NCBI GenBank assembly: GCA_910575565.1
Contig: CAJTFL010000027.1
Span: forward strand, 1 to 54,383
Source: Lachnospiraceae bacterium
Lineage (GTDB): Bacteria; Bacillota; Clostridia; Lachnospirales; Lachnospiraceae
Length of the DNA: 54,383 nucleotides
Reading direction: 5' to 3'
How positions within the stretch are numbered: position 1 is the stretch's first letter; every line of letters starts with the position of its first letter. Under the pieces are notes generated by a model. The model did no database searches. It worked only from the letters and a program-made list of their open reading frames with translations, and had not been told where the DNA came from. The position numbers and the translations under genes are program-made. Of this stretch, positions 18,755-27,498 are shown piece after piece.

Positions 18755-18797
18755 ATAAGAAAAACCAACAAACTGTGATTTCTCACAAGTCTGTTGG
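18755..18797 (-). terminator. Intrinsic terminator of araC-clpP
   Basis: On the minus strand CCAACAGACTTGTGA pairs with TCACAGTTTGTTGG (one bulge, one G-T pair) around a GAAA loop and is followed by TTTTTCTT. It lies 42 bases after the clpP stop codon. A second small hairpin (GCCGCTT with AAGCGGC, 18806-18825) comes just before it. Confidence 0.8.
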
Positions 18798-18838
18798 CTC
18801 TTTGAGCCGCTTCTTTTCAAGCGGCGGTACCAGCAAAA

Positions 18839-19429
18839 TCAACGCTTCTTTAATATTTTATCAATCAGGCCAAAATCCATTGCTTCTTTTGCTGTCATAT
18901 AATTATCACGTTCGGTTGCAATAGCAACTTCCTCAATACTTTTTCCTGTATTTTCTGCTAAAATGGCGTTTAATCGTTTTTTACTTTTTTGTATATGGTC
19001 AGATGTAATTTTTATATCGGTTGCCTGTCCTTGAATTCCGTTTCCATGAATGGCAGGCTGATGTATCATAATTTCTGCATTAGGCAAAGCAAGACGTTTT
19101 CCCTTTGTACCTCCTGCCAATAAAAAGGCTCCAAAACTTGCGGCAAGACCTATACATATGGTTGATACATCACATTTGATATATTGCATTGTGTCATAAA
19201 TAGCAAAACCCGCCGAAACAGAGCCGCCTGGACTATTTATATATAATTGAATGTCTTTTCCTGGGTCTTGGGATTCCAAAAACAGCATTTGCGCTATAAT
19301 CAAACTTGCTGAAACATCACTTACTTCTTCTCCTAAAAAAACAATTCTATCGGACAATAGCCTCGAAAAAATATCATAACTTCGTTCTCCCCGGCTTGTC
19401 TGTTCAATAACATACGGAATTGTACTCAT
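18839..19429 (-). CDS. clpP: ClpP-family serine protease, accessory copy
   Basis: Protein of 196 residues, normal ClpP length. The catalytic triad is intact: Ser98 in GLAASFGAF, His123 in MIHQP and Asp175 in ERDNYM. INSPGGSVSAGFAIYD forms the substrate-binding strand. ClpP forms a tetradecameric chamber that needs a Clp ATPase partner; none is encoded in the window. The housekeeping copy usually sits next to tig and clpX, so this one, coupled to an AraC-type regulator (four-base ATGA overlap) within mobile DNA, is an extra copy. It could replace or modify the host ClpP or degrade a specific regulator. Confidence 0.92.
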   Translation of the reverse strand: MSTIPYVIEQTSRGERSYDIFSRLLSDRIVFLGEEVSDVSASLIIAQMLFLESQDPGKDIQLYINSPGGSVSAGFAIYDTMQYIKCDVSTICIGLAASFGAFLLAGGTKGKRLALPNAEIMIHQPAIHGNGIQGQATDIKITSDHIQKSKKRLNAILAENTGKSIEEVAIATERDNYMTAKEAMDFGLIDKILKKR

Positions 19430-19842
19430 GCTGCCAATTTACCTCCTGCTAAATAATACATAAATGAGTATCCATTAACCGAACCCATCATGCATATCTT
19501 CGATTGTTTAGGGTAGAACACACCATTTTTTCGATAAATATTCGGCGTGCATTCATATAACTGTTTAAAAGCTAATGTGAATGCCTGCTGTGAATCATAA
19601 TGTGCTTCATAAGCAATTTCAACAATGGGCTGCTCTGTTTCTACCAGTTTTTGAGCAGACAACGTCAGCCTGCGCCCCTGTATGTATTTATAAACCGTAC
19701 ATTTTGTTTCTTCGGTAAAAATTCTGGCTATATAGAATTTTGAATAATTTAATGCATTTGCTATTTTATCAAGGGGCAAATCCTCGTCAATGTGCGTTTC
19801 TATATAGTCTACTATTTTTTCTACAACTGTACTATTGTTCAT
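19426..19842 (-). CDS. Short AraC-family transcriptional regulator
   Basis: Protein of about 138 residues consisting almost only of the double helix-turn-helix domain: LPLDKIANALNYSKFYIARI and VEIAYEAHYDSQQAFTLAFK. Longer relatives carry a GyrI-like ligand domain after FYPKQ; here the chain ends with 25 unrelated residues, so the ligand domain is absent. I chose the ATG at 19842 because AAAGGAG lies eight bases upstream; a GTG at 19851 is the alternative. Its stop overlaps the clpP start, so the pair is translated together. Confidence 0.8.
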   Translation of the reverse strand: MNNSTVVEKIVDYIETHIDEDLPLDKIANALNYSKFYIARIFTEETKCTVYKYIQGRRLTLSAQKLVETEQPIVEIAYEAHYDSQQAFTLAFKQLYECTPNIYRKNGVFYPKQSKICMMGSVNGYSFMYYLAGGKLAA

Positions 19843-19950
19843 ATATGACACTCCTTTCCATATTTATACCCACAAACGTAATCGTTTGCCGTCTGCACGA
19901 GTACAATATAACATAACTTTTTAAAATTATCTTAATAGAAATTGCCCTGA

Positions 19951-21261
19951 TTAGAAACCAGAAAAGCGACAGAATAATCCTGCCGCCATTTTGTGGACTG
20001 CAAGTTTAATTGTTACACAAGCTCCACCGGAAGCAATATTTGAAAGCTCTAAACTTCCTCCGTGTTTCTGGCTAAGGACACGGCTTGTAGCCAATCCCAG
20101 GCCCATATGCTCTCCCGTTTTATCCTCAGAATAAAGAAAGGTGTTCTTTTTACGGAGCATTGCCCTTGAAAAACCTTTGCCGTCGTCTGATATGGTTATC
20201 ATAAGCATACCATCGGTAAGGGAGTACCCAAAATCCACCCTGCTTTTGGCATATCGAATGGCATTGGAAAAGATATTCTCCACAATACGGTAAAAAATCT
20301 GCTCGTCTAATTTCACCTGGCATTCGGATATGGCAGAATGGTATGCAATCTCCAGGCTATGTTGTTTGGCAAGAAACGAAAGACTTTCCGTAGCTCTTCC
20401 TAAAAAGTCCGGTAATTGAACTACGGAATACTTTGTTTCCGTTTCTTCAATGGCATTCAGGTCACGGATATAATCGGTATAATGTTCAAGCCGTTTTGCC
20501 GTTACCGCAAGATTAGACAGTGTATGCCGTAATTCTTCGTCATTCAGATTTCCATCTGCCAGGCATTGCTGCATATATTCCACATATCCCTCAACAATCG
20601 CAATGGGATTTCTTAAGTCATGTGCCACTGACGCCTGCAGGATTCTGCGCTGCCTGGTCATGTTCCATAGCTGACGGTTATTATCATAGAGCGCCTGCCG
20701 CATTTCTTCAAAAGCGGTACAGAGCCTTCCGAATTCATCATTCCTGTTATAATCCACCGTAAAATCAAGGTCTTGCTCCCGGATATGTTTTGTTGCATCG
20801 GCAAGAACCTGAATGGGCGGTGACAGTTCTTTCCTGTAAAACCACCATGCGCACAGCATGATACCTGTAATGGAATAGACAAAAGGAAACAGCACCATAG
20901 AAATGCCTGCCATTCTGTATACGAACTTTTGCTTTGGGCGAAGCGCCACGAAGCCAGACTCAATTTTCTCTATTATGAATTCCGTATTCTCCAAAGTTAC
21001 ATCCACCCCGGCAGGAACGAGCATACCCACCTGGGCAGGTTCGTCAAGGATAACCCTCTGCCCTCCCTCTAATACCCTCCCGTCCGCTGTGACCGTCCGT
21101 GTATTCAGCCAGACTTCCTGAGAATCGGGAAGTATCACTTTCTGTATACGGTAGCATCCATAAATCGTCAGGACAGATGCCGCAAAAACAAGAAACATTG
21201 CAGCAGCTACCGCACAGATAAAAGCTCTTTTCATTGATCCGGGTTTCCTCATTTTTTCCAT
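19951..21261 (-). CDS. Sensor histidine kinase with HAMP domain
   Basis: Protein of 436 residues. Membrane helices at about 12-34 and 115-142 enclose an extracytoplasmic sensor of 75 residues. A HAMP linker follows (LSPPIQVLADATKHIREQDL), then HisKA with His214 in SVAHDLRNPIAIVEGY, and the ATPase domain with NIFSNAIRYA, DDGKGF and HMGLGLATS. It overlaps the response regulator by 13 bases. It should phosphorylate that regulator, which probably controls the ABC operon at 12058-18672. Confidence 0.92.
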   Translation of the reverse strand: MEKMRKPGSMKRAFICAVAAAMFLVFAASVLTIYGCYRIQKVILPDSQEVWLNTRTVTADGRVLEGGQRVILDEPAQVGMLVPAGVDVTLENTEFIIEKIESGFVALRPKQKFVYRMAGISMVLFPFVYSITGIMLCAWWFYRKELSPPIQVLADATKHIREQDLDFTVDYNRNDEFGRLCTAFEEMRQALYDNNRQLWNMTRQRRILQASVAHDLRNPIAIVEGYVEYMQQCLADGNLNDEELRHTLSNLAVTAKRLEHYTDYIRDLNAIEETETKYSVVQLPDFLGRATESLSFLAKQHSLEIAYHSAISECQVKLDEQIFYRIVENIFSNAIRYAKSRVDFGYSLTDGMLMITISDDGKGFSRAMLRKKNTFLYSEDKTGEHMGLGLATSRVLSQKHGGSLELSNIASGGACVTIKLAVHKMAAGLFCRFSGF

Positions 21262-21923
21262 CTGTAACCCATCCCCCAGACTGTTTCGATATATTCCCTA
21301 CCCGTAGCTTCCTTCAGTTTATTCCTGATCTTTCGGATATGCTCTTTTATGACTCCACTATCTCCTTCGGCATTCAGCCCCCACACGGCTTCATAAATCC
21401 GCTCCCTGTCGAATATCTGATTGGCGTTACGCATCAGAAACTCTACAATATCAAACTCACGGTTTGACAGGCTCAGCGGCTTTTCCCCATAAAAACAAGT
21501 ACGTTCTGCAAGATTTACAATCAAGCCCTGAGAAGAAACGATTTTAGGCGCAGCCTTGCTTCGTTCATCCCTTCGCAGATGAGCCGCCACTCTTGCGGTC
21601 AGCTCTTTCAGGCTGAACGGCTTGGTTATGTAATCATCACCGCCAGCCTGCAGGCCGTTTATTTTGTCCTGTTCCGTAATCCGGGCTGTCAGAAACAAAA
21701 TGGGGCAGACCACATTCTGACGGATCATTTTACATAACTCCAATCCGTCTATTTCCGGCATATTGATGTCAAGCAGAATCAAATCCGGATAGACATTCAG
21801 CATGGATATTGTCTGCTGTGCATTTTCCGCTACAAAAGCCTCATATCCACACTTCTGTAAGTGACTTGACAATAACTCTGTCAGCATTTTTTCATCATCA
21901 ACAATGAGTATTTTGTATGCCAT
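21249..21923 (-). CDS. OmpR-family response regulator
   Basis: Protein of 224 residues. Receiver domain with phospho-acceptor Asp52 in LILLDINMPEIDG and Lys in YITKPFS; winged-helix DNA-binding domain at residues 130-222 ending GMGYRWKK. A longer frame opens at 21965, but that would run over the promoter; the ATG at 21923 is preceded by GAGGAGG at five bases and begins MAYKILIVDDE as in the family. It likely binds the TTGAC repeats at 18722-18739 and 21959-21976, giving autoregulation. Confidence 0.92.
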   Translation of the reverse strand: MAYKILIVDDEKMLTELLSSHLQKCGYEAFVAENAQQTISMLNVYPDLILLDINMPEIDGLELCKMIRQNVVCPILFLTARITEQDKINGLQAGGDDYITKPFSLKELTARVAAHLRRDERSKAAPKIVSSQGLIVNLAERTCFYGEKPLSLSNREFDIVEFLMRNANQIFDRERIYEAVWGLNAEGDSGVIKEHIRKIRNKLKEATGREYIETVWGMGYRWKK

Positions 21924-21944
21924 AGTAACCTCCTCTCCCAGAAT

Positions 21945-21976
21945 ATGATACTGCAAATAAGTCAAAAAGTGGTCAA
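21945..21976 (-). promoter_or_regulatory. Operator and promoter of the two-component operon
   Basis: On the minus strand TTGACCACTTTTTGACTT, two TTGAC half-sites 11 bases apart, followed by TATCAT with exactly 20 bases between TTGACC and the -10. This repeats the arrangement at 18708-18739 with one base difference in the 18-base operator. Confidence 0.7.
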
Positions 21977-22028
21977 TTTCCTGCTTTTCAGAGCGCTTTT
22001 CAACCGCTTTTTTTATGACAGTGCTTCA

Positions 22029-22281
22029 TCACTCCCAACTGTCTGCAATAGAACAGATGACAAGCTGCTTTTTCATGGCATTGCGCTCCGCATGGGGAAA
22101 GCATACATTATAAATCTCCCTGGCCATGTCCGCCACTTCCGGGCAGTCATCTTTCATTTTAGCTTTCAGTCATTTCTTCTCGCTCTCTGAAAGCCGACGC
22201 ATCGGGAAATTCATCAGCCTGTTTATATCCATTGCCGCCGCTTTCTCCGCAGCGCTTAAACGGGATTTTCTTCTTTGACAT
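22029..22281 (-). pseudogene. Broken small conjugative-element protein
   Basis: The minus strand reads MDINRLMNFPMRRLSESEKK, a stop, then LKAKMKDDCPEVADMAREIY and a short end before TGA at 22029, all in one frame. An overlapping ATG at 22281 opens another frame. The split small protein resembles cargo of Tn916/Tn1549-type elements; I do not know its function. The area up to 22438 otherwise holds nothing recognisable. Confidence 0.45.
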
Positions 22282-22438
22282 CGCAGATTCCTCCGTTCCT
22301 GCACCTATTATACAGTGAACCGCTAAAACTTCAAAGATAGCTGCGGGTTATTTTAGAAATTCTTTATGCCGGATATGCTGCCCCGGTTGACGCATACTTT
22401 TGTTATTCTTTATTTAATGAAAGAAGGAGGTTTGGCAC

Positions 22439-23029
22439 TTGGATATTCGGGTATTACAGTATTTTCTTGCGGTTGCAAGAGAGGAAAGCATCACAAAGGC
22501 AGCAAAAGCCCTGCGCATGACGCAGCAGCCGCTTTCCAGACAGTTAAAGGACTTGGAAGAAGAATTAGGGAAACAGCTATTGATTCGCGGAAGTAAAAGA
22601 TTGTTGGTTGGAGAAGCAGACATCAGCAAATATGATTACCTCAAACTTTCACAAAAAGATTTATGGGGCGTGTTGATGCGAAAAGACAGTCTGTTAGCGG
22701 AAAAGGAAACGATCTGTGCAGAGGATTTGTGGGATAAGCCCTTGATTATATCTCATCAGGCATCGGACAATACAGAAATGTTCCGCTGGTTAAGGTCTGA
22801 TATTTCCAAGCTCAATATTGTTGCAACCTATGATTTGATTTACAACGCCGCACAGTTTGTCAAAAAGGGCTTTGGATATGTGATTGGATTGGACAGACTG
22901 ATTAACACGACCGGGGACAACAATTTATGTTTCAAGCCGCTTTTCCCTACATTGGAGGCAGAGCTTTGCATTGTCTGGAAAGTGAATACACTGCCAGTAA
23001 CGATAATACATATACTGCTATACAACTGA
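22439..23029 (+). pseudogene. LysR-family regulator with internal deletion and lost C-terminus
   Basis: The frame starts at a TTG with AAGGAGG eight bases upstream. Residues 1-56 are a normal LysR helix-turn-helix (LQYFLAVAREESITKAAKAL and SRQLKDLEEELGKQL). The chain then jumps to a piece of the effector-binding domain (RKDSLLAEKETICAEDLWDK), so about 90 residues are missing, and it ends early in foreign sequence after CIVWKVN. At 196 residues instead of about 295 it is unlikely to sense a ligand. Confidence 0.75.
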
Positions 23030-23232
23030 CAACCAATCACTAAATCATGCTCTGCCAACCATTCTGAATATTGGTATAAGACCATAAGCAGAAATACCGA
23101 AAGGCATACCACCATAATCAAAAATGAGGCTCCACTCCATAATGTTCTGGCATCATGCATCATAATTCCCGCAAATATGCAGACTAACACAAAAAATAAA
23201 AGAAACGCAAACTGACACATAACAGCCCCCAT
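23030..23232 (-). pseudogene. Fragment of a small membrane protein
   Basis: A minus-strand frame beginning at 23232 has three hydrophobic segments (FAFLLFFVLVCIFAGIMM and MVVCLSVFLLMVLYQYS among them) and then runs into the antisense of the LysR fragment. The join near 23030 looks like a recombination junction. It could be an N-terminal piece of a transporter or permease; no family named. Confidence 0.35.
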
Positions 23233-23304
23233 ATCTATGCTTTGCTATTTTCTGCTGCACGAGGGCTTTTCCATCGTGCAGCAAATTTTTATAATTTATT
23301 CCTG

Positions 23305-25650
23305 TTACAATTCATTGATCGTTGCTGTAATTGGCATATTTCTAATCCGCTTTGCAGGTGCATATACTGCTGCCGCAGCAGAAACTGTATCGAATACAAC
23401 AATAATAGCAAGCAAAACGACCGGCAGGCTCCACTGGCTTCCAAAATATCGTGTAACCAGTTTCACATACAAAAAACGGCTTAGAACAATTCCGATACCA
23501 CTGCCAACGATAAGACCGGAGACAGCGTAAGTAAAGGCTTCCGCAGCAATCATCCGGGTAAGCTGTTCCCCATCCATACCAACCGCCCTCATCGCTCCAT
23601 ACTGCTTTATCCGGGCAGTTACGCTCATAGAAATGCTGTTGATTATGTTAAACAGCGTAATCATCGCAATGATTGCCATAAAACTATACAGCAGAAATTT
23701 CGTAGCCAGCCAGGTATTGGCATCTTCCTGATTACGCTGACGCTCATCCGTAAAAATAACATTGCTTCCCGCAAGACTGTTTATTTGTTTTACCGTTTCA
23801 TCCGTAGCCTGTCTGCTTAATTGTATCCCTATCATACTGTAATTTTCTTCCCCTGTCAGCCGGGCAAAAGTTTCCTGTGAGCAGATGATGCTGTATTCGT
23901 CGGGATACAGCCCGCTGGATATGCCGCATACCACCTCGATTTCCTGTCCCGCTACCTGAATGATGTCTCCCACTTTTATCGGATTATCTTTATTCAAAAC
24001 TGTCATAGCCTTGCCGCTGTCCCCATACACTTCCGATAAATTTCCCTGTACAAGACTCTCCTCTGCACAGTCCAGCATATACTCGCTGTATGACGTTATA
24101 TTGACATGGTCAATCTCCTGCCGCGAAGAAGCAGCCGGAATATGCTCTGTATAGGAACTGCCCCAAACATGCTCTACACCGGTAATCCCGCTGATTTCAT
24201 CGCTTAAACCCTGAGCCAGTACACGCTCATTTGCATAGCCTGTAAGGGTAATATCCGTATCTGCCTGCCATGACCGCGTTACGGGAAGCAGCTCATGCGC
24301 AAAATCCAACCCTACGGAAATACAGAGAAACAGTATAATACTGAGTGAAAAGCTGGCTGTCAATAAAAACCAGTTTTTCTTAGATGCTGTTGCATGGTGG
24401 ATACCCAGTGTCCTTTCAACCTTTCTGATCTTCCGTTTTGTTGTATGTCGTACCGAAAGCGCCGTATCCGAATTTCCGGAAACCGCTGCCATCGGGGGAA
24501 CTTTAGACGCACGTTTTGCAGGAGACTGCGCCGCCAGCAGGACAGTTACAATTCCAACCGTCGCCCCGCTGAGCAGCCCGACAGGGCTTAAGGCAAATAC
24601 CGGCATAGCTGCAAATTCACCGCCAATTCCATAACGTAAGAATGCACAAATCCCCCATTCAATTGCCGTACCTGTGACCAACCCAACAGGGACAGCCGTT
24701 TTGCACCAGTTTAACGCCTCCAGCCGTACATACCGGATAATCTGCTGGCGGCTTGCGCCAATACAGCGCATCATTCCAAAAAATTTTGTCCGCTGCGCTA
24801 CATTGCTGTTCATACTGCCGGAAATCATCAATACGCCGGCCAATAATACTATAACGAACAAGATTGCCGCTATTCCGTAAATATTCTTCATAGATTCATT
24901 GCTGCTTTGCCCGGCAAGACCCATAATTGCTGTATTTTCCGAAATATCTTCCTCCGGCAGATTATACTGCTGCCTGATTTCCGAGGTGATACCGGATGCC
25001 TTTGACACATCCTGAAATTGAATATAACAGGTTGGGTTAATCGGAATATTGTTTTGTTCCATGACCCCGATATACACATCCCGCATCATATATACAGCAA
25101 CCATATAGGTCTGCCCCTGATAATATTCCGCGTCATCCGCCCCAAAACCGCATACCGTAAAATCCGTATCCCCCGAAGGTGTCTTTACTGTCACATGGTC
25201 ACCAATCTTTACATCTAACGCAAGGCGCGCATTGGAACTAAGCATAACGTCATTGTCGCCCTGCGGCAGACTGCCTTCTTCAAGGGCATTCACAAGCTCT
25301 GCCAGATAAATACTGTCAGCGCCGTATAATGCAGCTTTTTTCTCCCCGATATAGAAAGGCTGGTCTCCATCCGTGTTAAATGTTTCCGACCATCCGACGG
25401 CGGCAACATCCTGGCGCCGGCTTATTTCTTCCGCTGTGTCCTGAGAGATATTTTCCAACCGGATATGCCAGTTTCCATGTTTCTGCTGCAGCCTCTCACT
25501 TGATGACCGAATCCACATATCCGCCACACTGAAAATCGCAGTCACAAGCAGCACGGAAATAATAACACAGAAAATCGTCATCCGGTTCTGCCGTTTCCGC
25601 ACCTTTCCCGAGATAGGCACAAGGCTTAAATAACTTTTCATTCCCTGCAC
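23305..25650 (-). CDS. FtsX-family ABC transporter permease
   Basis: Protein of 781 residues. One membrane helix near 25-47, an extracytoplasmic domain, three helices between about 260 and 385 (FtsX domain 1), a cytoplasmic linker and helix near 430-455, a second extracytoplasmic domain, and three final helices from about 660 with the FtsX-like segment QYGAMRAVGMDGEQLTRMIA. This duplicated layout matches macrolide/peptide-type (MacB-like, Vex-like) permeases. The start overlaps the ATPase gene by 13 bases. Probably exports or detaches a peptide or lipid-linked antimicrobial; substrate unknown. Confidence 0.88.
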   Translation of the reverse strand: MQGMKSYLSLVPISGKVRKRQNRMTIFCVIISVLLVTAIFSVADMWIRSSSERLQQKHGNWHIRLENISQDTAEEISRRQDVAAVGWSETFNTDGDQPFYIGEKKAALYGADSIYLAELVNALEEGSLPQGDNDVMLSSNARLALDVKIGDHVTVKTPSGDTDFTVCGFGADDAEYYQGQTYMVAVYMMRDVYIGVMEQNNIPINPTCYIQFQDVSKASGITSEIRQQYNLPEEDISENTAIMGLAGQSSNESMKNIYGIAAILFVIVLLAGVLMISGSMNSNVAQRTKFFGMMRCIGASRQQIIRYVRLEALNWCKTAVPVGLVTGTAIEWGICAFLRYGIGGEFAAMPVFALSPVGLLSGATVGIVTVLLAAQSPAKRASKVPPMAAVSGNSDTALSVRHTTKRKIRKVERTLGIHHATASKKNWFLLTASFSLSIILFLCISVGLDFAHELLPVTRSWQADTDITLTGYANERVLAQGLSDEISGITGVEHVWGSSYTEHIPAASSRQEIDHVNITSYSEYMLDCAEESLVQGNLSEVYGDSGKAMTVLNKDNPIKVGDIIQVAGQEIEVVCGISSGLYPDEYSIICSQETFARLTGEENYSMIGIQLSRQATDETVKQINSLAGSNVIFTDERQRNQEDANTWLATKFLLYSFMAIIAMITLFNIINSISMSVTARIKQYGAMRAVGMDGEQLTRMIAAEAFTYAVSGLIVGSGIGIVLSRFLYVKLVTRYFGSQWSLPVVLLAIIVVFDTVSAAAAVYAPAKRIRNMPITATINEL

Positions 25651-26321
25651 CTCCCTAAATCAGTAAGTTCCCCGTCTGACACCTGCAGGATACGGTCTGC
25701 CGTCTGTGCAATACTGCGGCTGTGTGTGATCATAATAATTGTCTGTTCATACTTCTTTGATGCTTCTTTTAACAGCGCAATCACTTCGCTGGTATTCTGC
25801 GAGTCCAAATTCCCCGTCGGCTCATCTGCAAGGATTAAAGCCGGGCGGGTAAACAAAGCTCGCCCAATCGCCACTCTCTGCTGCTGTCCGCCGGACAGCT
25901 GGCTGGGCAGATGATTCCGGCGCTCTTTCAAATTCAATACATCCAGTAAATCCTCCAGATATTTTTTGTTTGGCTTCTGGTAGTCCAAAAGTACCGGAAA
26001 GATAATATTCTGCTCCACTGTCAGTTCGGGAACAAGGTTAAATGCCTGAAAGATAAATCCAATATTCCGGCGGCGGAACACGGTAAGATGCCTTTCTCTC
26101 ATGGAAAATGTATCTTTTCCATCAATCATTACTTTGCCGGAAGTAGGCACATCCAATGCGCCTAGCATATTAAGCAGCGTACTTTTTCCGGAACCGGATT
26201 CTCCTACTACCGCAACAAATTCTCCCTTCGGAACTGAAAAACTTACATTTTTCAAAGCATGGACAGCAGTTTCCCCTGATCCATATGTTTTTGAAATTCC
26301 ATTCACTTCCAATAAATTCAT
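25638..26321 (-). CDS. ABC transporter ATP-binding protein (MacB/LolD type)
   Basis: Protein of 227 residues: Walker A GESGSGKST, Q-loop IGFIFQAFNLVPELT, signature LSGGQQQR, Walker B ALILADEPTGNLDS and switch His in MITHS. The frame is open back to 26507, but AGGAGG at 26327-26332 lies six bases before the ATG at 26321, where family members start (MNLLEVNGISKTYG). It pairs with the FtsX-type permease. The two-component genes upstream on the same strand probably regulate it. Confidence 0.93.
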   Translation of the reverse strand: MNLLEVNGISKTYGSGETAVHALKNVSFSVPKGEFVAVVGESGSGKSTLLNMLGALDVPTSGKVMIDGKDTFSMRERHLTVFRRRNIGFIFQAFNLVPELTVEQNIIFPVLLDYQKPNKKYLEDLLDVLNLKERRNHLPSQLSGGQQQRVAIGRALFTRPALILADEPTGNLDSQNTSEVIALLKEASKKYEQTIIMITHSRSIAQTADRILQVSDGELTDLGRCRE

Positions 26322-26360
26322 GCTATGCCTCCTGTTACTTTTTTGTTCTGATAAAGTCAT

Positions 26361-26398
26361 GGGTGTTATCCCTCCTTCCGCAAAGAAGTATAACACCC
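26361..26398 (-). promoter_or_regulatory. Hairpin between the kinase gene and the ABC genes
   Basis: GGGTGTTAT and ATAACACCC form a perfect nine-base stem. On the minus strand its loop carries GGAAGGAGGG, so folding would hide this ribosome binding site, which precedes an ATG in frame with the ATPase gene at 26359. It could modulate ATPase translation or stabilise the mRNA; no T-run follows, so a terminator is unlikely. Confidence 0.45.
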
Positions 26399-26466
26399 AA
26401 TCCTTACTCTGATATTTCTCTAAACCGACAATTCTGTAATGTTCTCCTCCAAAACAAACATATTTC

Positions 26467-27486
26467 TCAGATATTGATAATAAAAACGCTCCCCTTTCCC
26501 AAAACACTGTCTACTTTAATATTGCCGCCATGCAGTTCAACAATCGTCTTTGCCAGAGGCAGTCCAAGTCCAATCCCCTGTGTATCTTTAGAAAAACGGC
26601 TGCGGTAAAAACGCTTAAAAATATGATAGACATCCTCGGAATGTATGCCGCACCCATTATCTTCCACTACAATCTGTAACATATCCGGCATCTGTTTCCA
26701 TTCAACACAGATATGTTTTCCTGCATCCGTATGGTCAAAAGCATTTTTTACAAGGTTGCTGACCGCTTCTATCATCCATTCACGGTCGCAAAAAAGCGTA
26801 ATATCATCATCTCCGGAAAGGATAAGTTCTTTCTGCTCCTGTTTTGCACGATATGCGAAATGCTGTTCAATATCATGCATCATGTCAGACACATTCTCAA
26901 AATTTTTCTCAAGTATAATCGTTCCTGCATCTAATCTGGTAATTTTCAGCAGGTTTTGTATCAGGCTTTCAATACGGTCAAGTTCCTTCTCTGACAAAAT
27001 GGTAAATTCCTTTAAGTCCGGAAGATCTTCTGTTTCACTTTGTAAAATGCCGTTATAAATATTAAGAGCAGCAAGCGGTGTTTTCAACTGGTGGGAAATA
27101 TCCGATATGGTATCCTTCAGAAATTCCTTTGTCCGAAACTCGTTCTCTATATGTGCGTTCAATACCGACACCAACGTATTAACCGAATGGAAAAGCCTGT
27201 ACATTTCACCCTCATCATCACATTCAATGCGGGCATCCGTATCTCCTATAAGGTAATCATCTATTTCTGCCACTGCTGTTTCCATGATTTTATGCTGCTT
27301 ATGAAAGTAGCATACGCAGAGAAACAAAATCCCACATCCCACAAGCAGAGAAAGAATAAGGAGTGCAAGCTGGCAATTTCCGTGAAATCTCCACAATATA
27401 ACCTGTGACAGGATCGTATTGCAAAATAAAAACAGGGACATTCCGATAAATAGTGCCTTAATATTTTTATTTGTAAATATCCTCAT
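26467..27486 (-). CDS. Sensor histidine kinase
   Basis: Protein of 339 residues. Two membrane helices at 10-31 and 40-60 with almost no extracytoplasmic loop, as in intramembrane-sensing kinases that work with ABC transporters. A HAMP-like stretch leads to HisKA with His132 in ISDISHQLKTPLAAL, then NLVKNAFDH, EDNGCGI and GIGLGLPLAK of the ATPase domain. The gene lies 12 bases after the response regulator and 145 bases before the ABC ATPase gene. Lack of a sensor domain suggests that the transporter itself is part of signal detection, as known for Bce-like modules. Confidence 0.9.
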   Translation of the reverse strand: MRIFTNKNIKALFIGMSLFLFCNTILSQVILWRFHGNCQLALLILSLLVGCGILFLCVCYFHKQHKIMETAVAEIDDYLIGDTDARIECDDEGEMYRLFHSVNTLVSVLNAHIENEFRTKEFLKDTISDISHQLKTPLAALNIYNGILQSETEDLPDLKEFTILSEKELDRIESLIQNLLKITRLDAGTIILEKNFENVSDMMHDIEQHFAYRAKQEQKELILSGDDDITLFCDREWMIEAVSNLVKNAFDHTDAGKHICVEWKQMPDMLQIVVEDNGCGIHSEDVYHIFKRFYRSRFSKDTQGIGLGLPLAKTIVELHGGNIKVDSVLGKGSVFIINI

Positions 27487-27498
27487 AAAAATACCCCA

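Noticed and set aside
22840..23232. 130-codon minus-strand frame as one gene
   Set aside because: Its second half is antisense to the LysR fragment; only the first part looks like a real membrane-protein piece.
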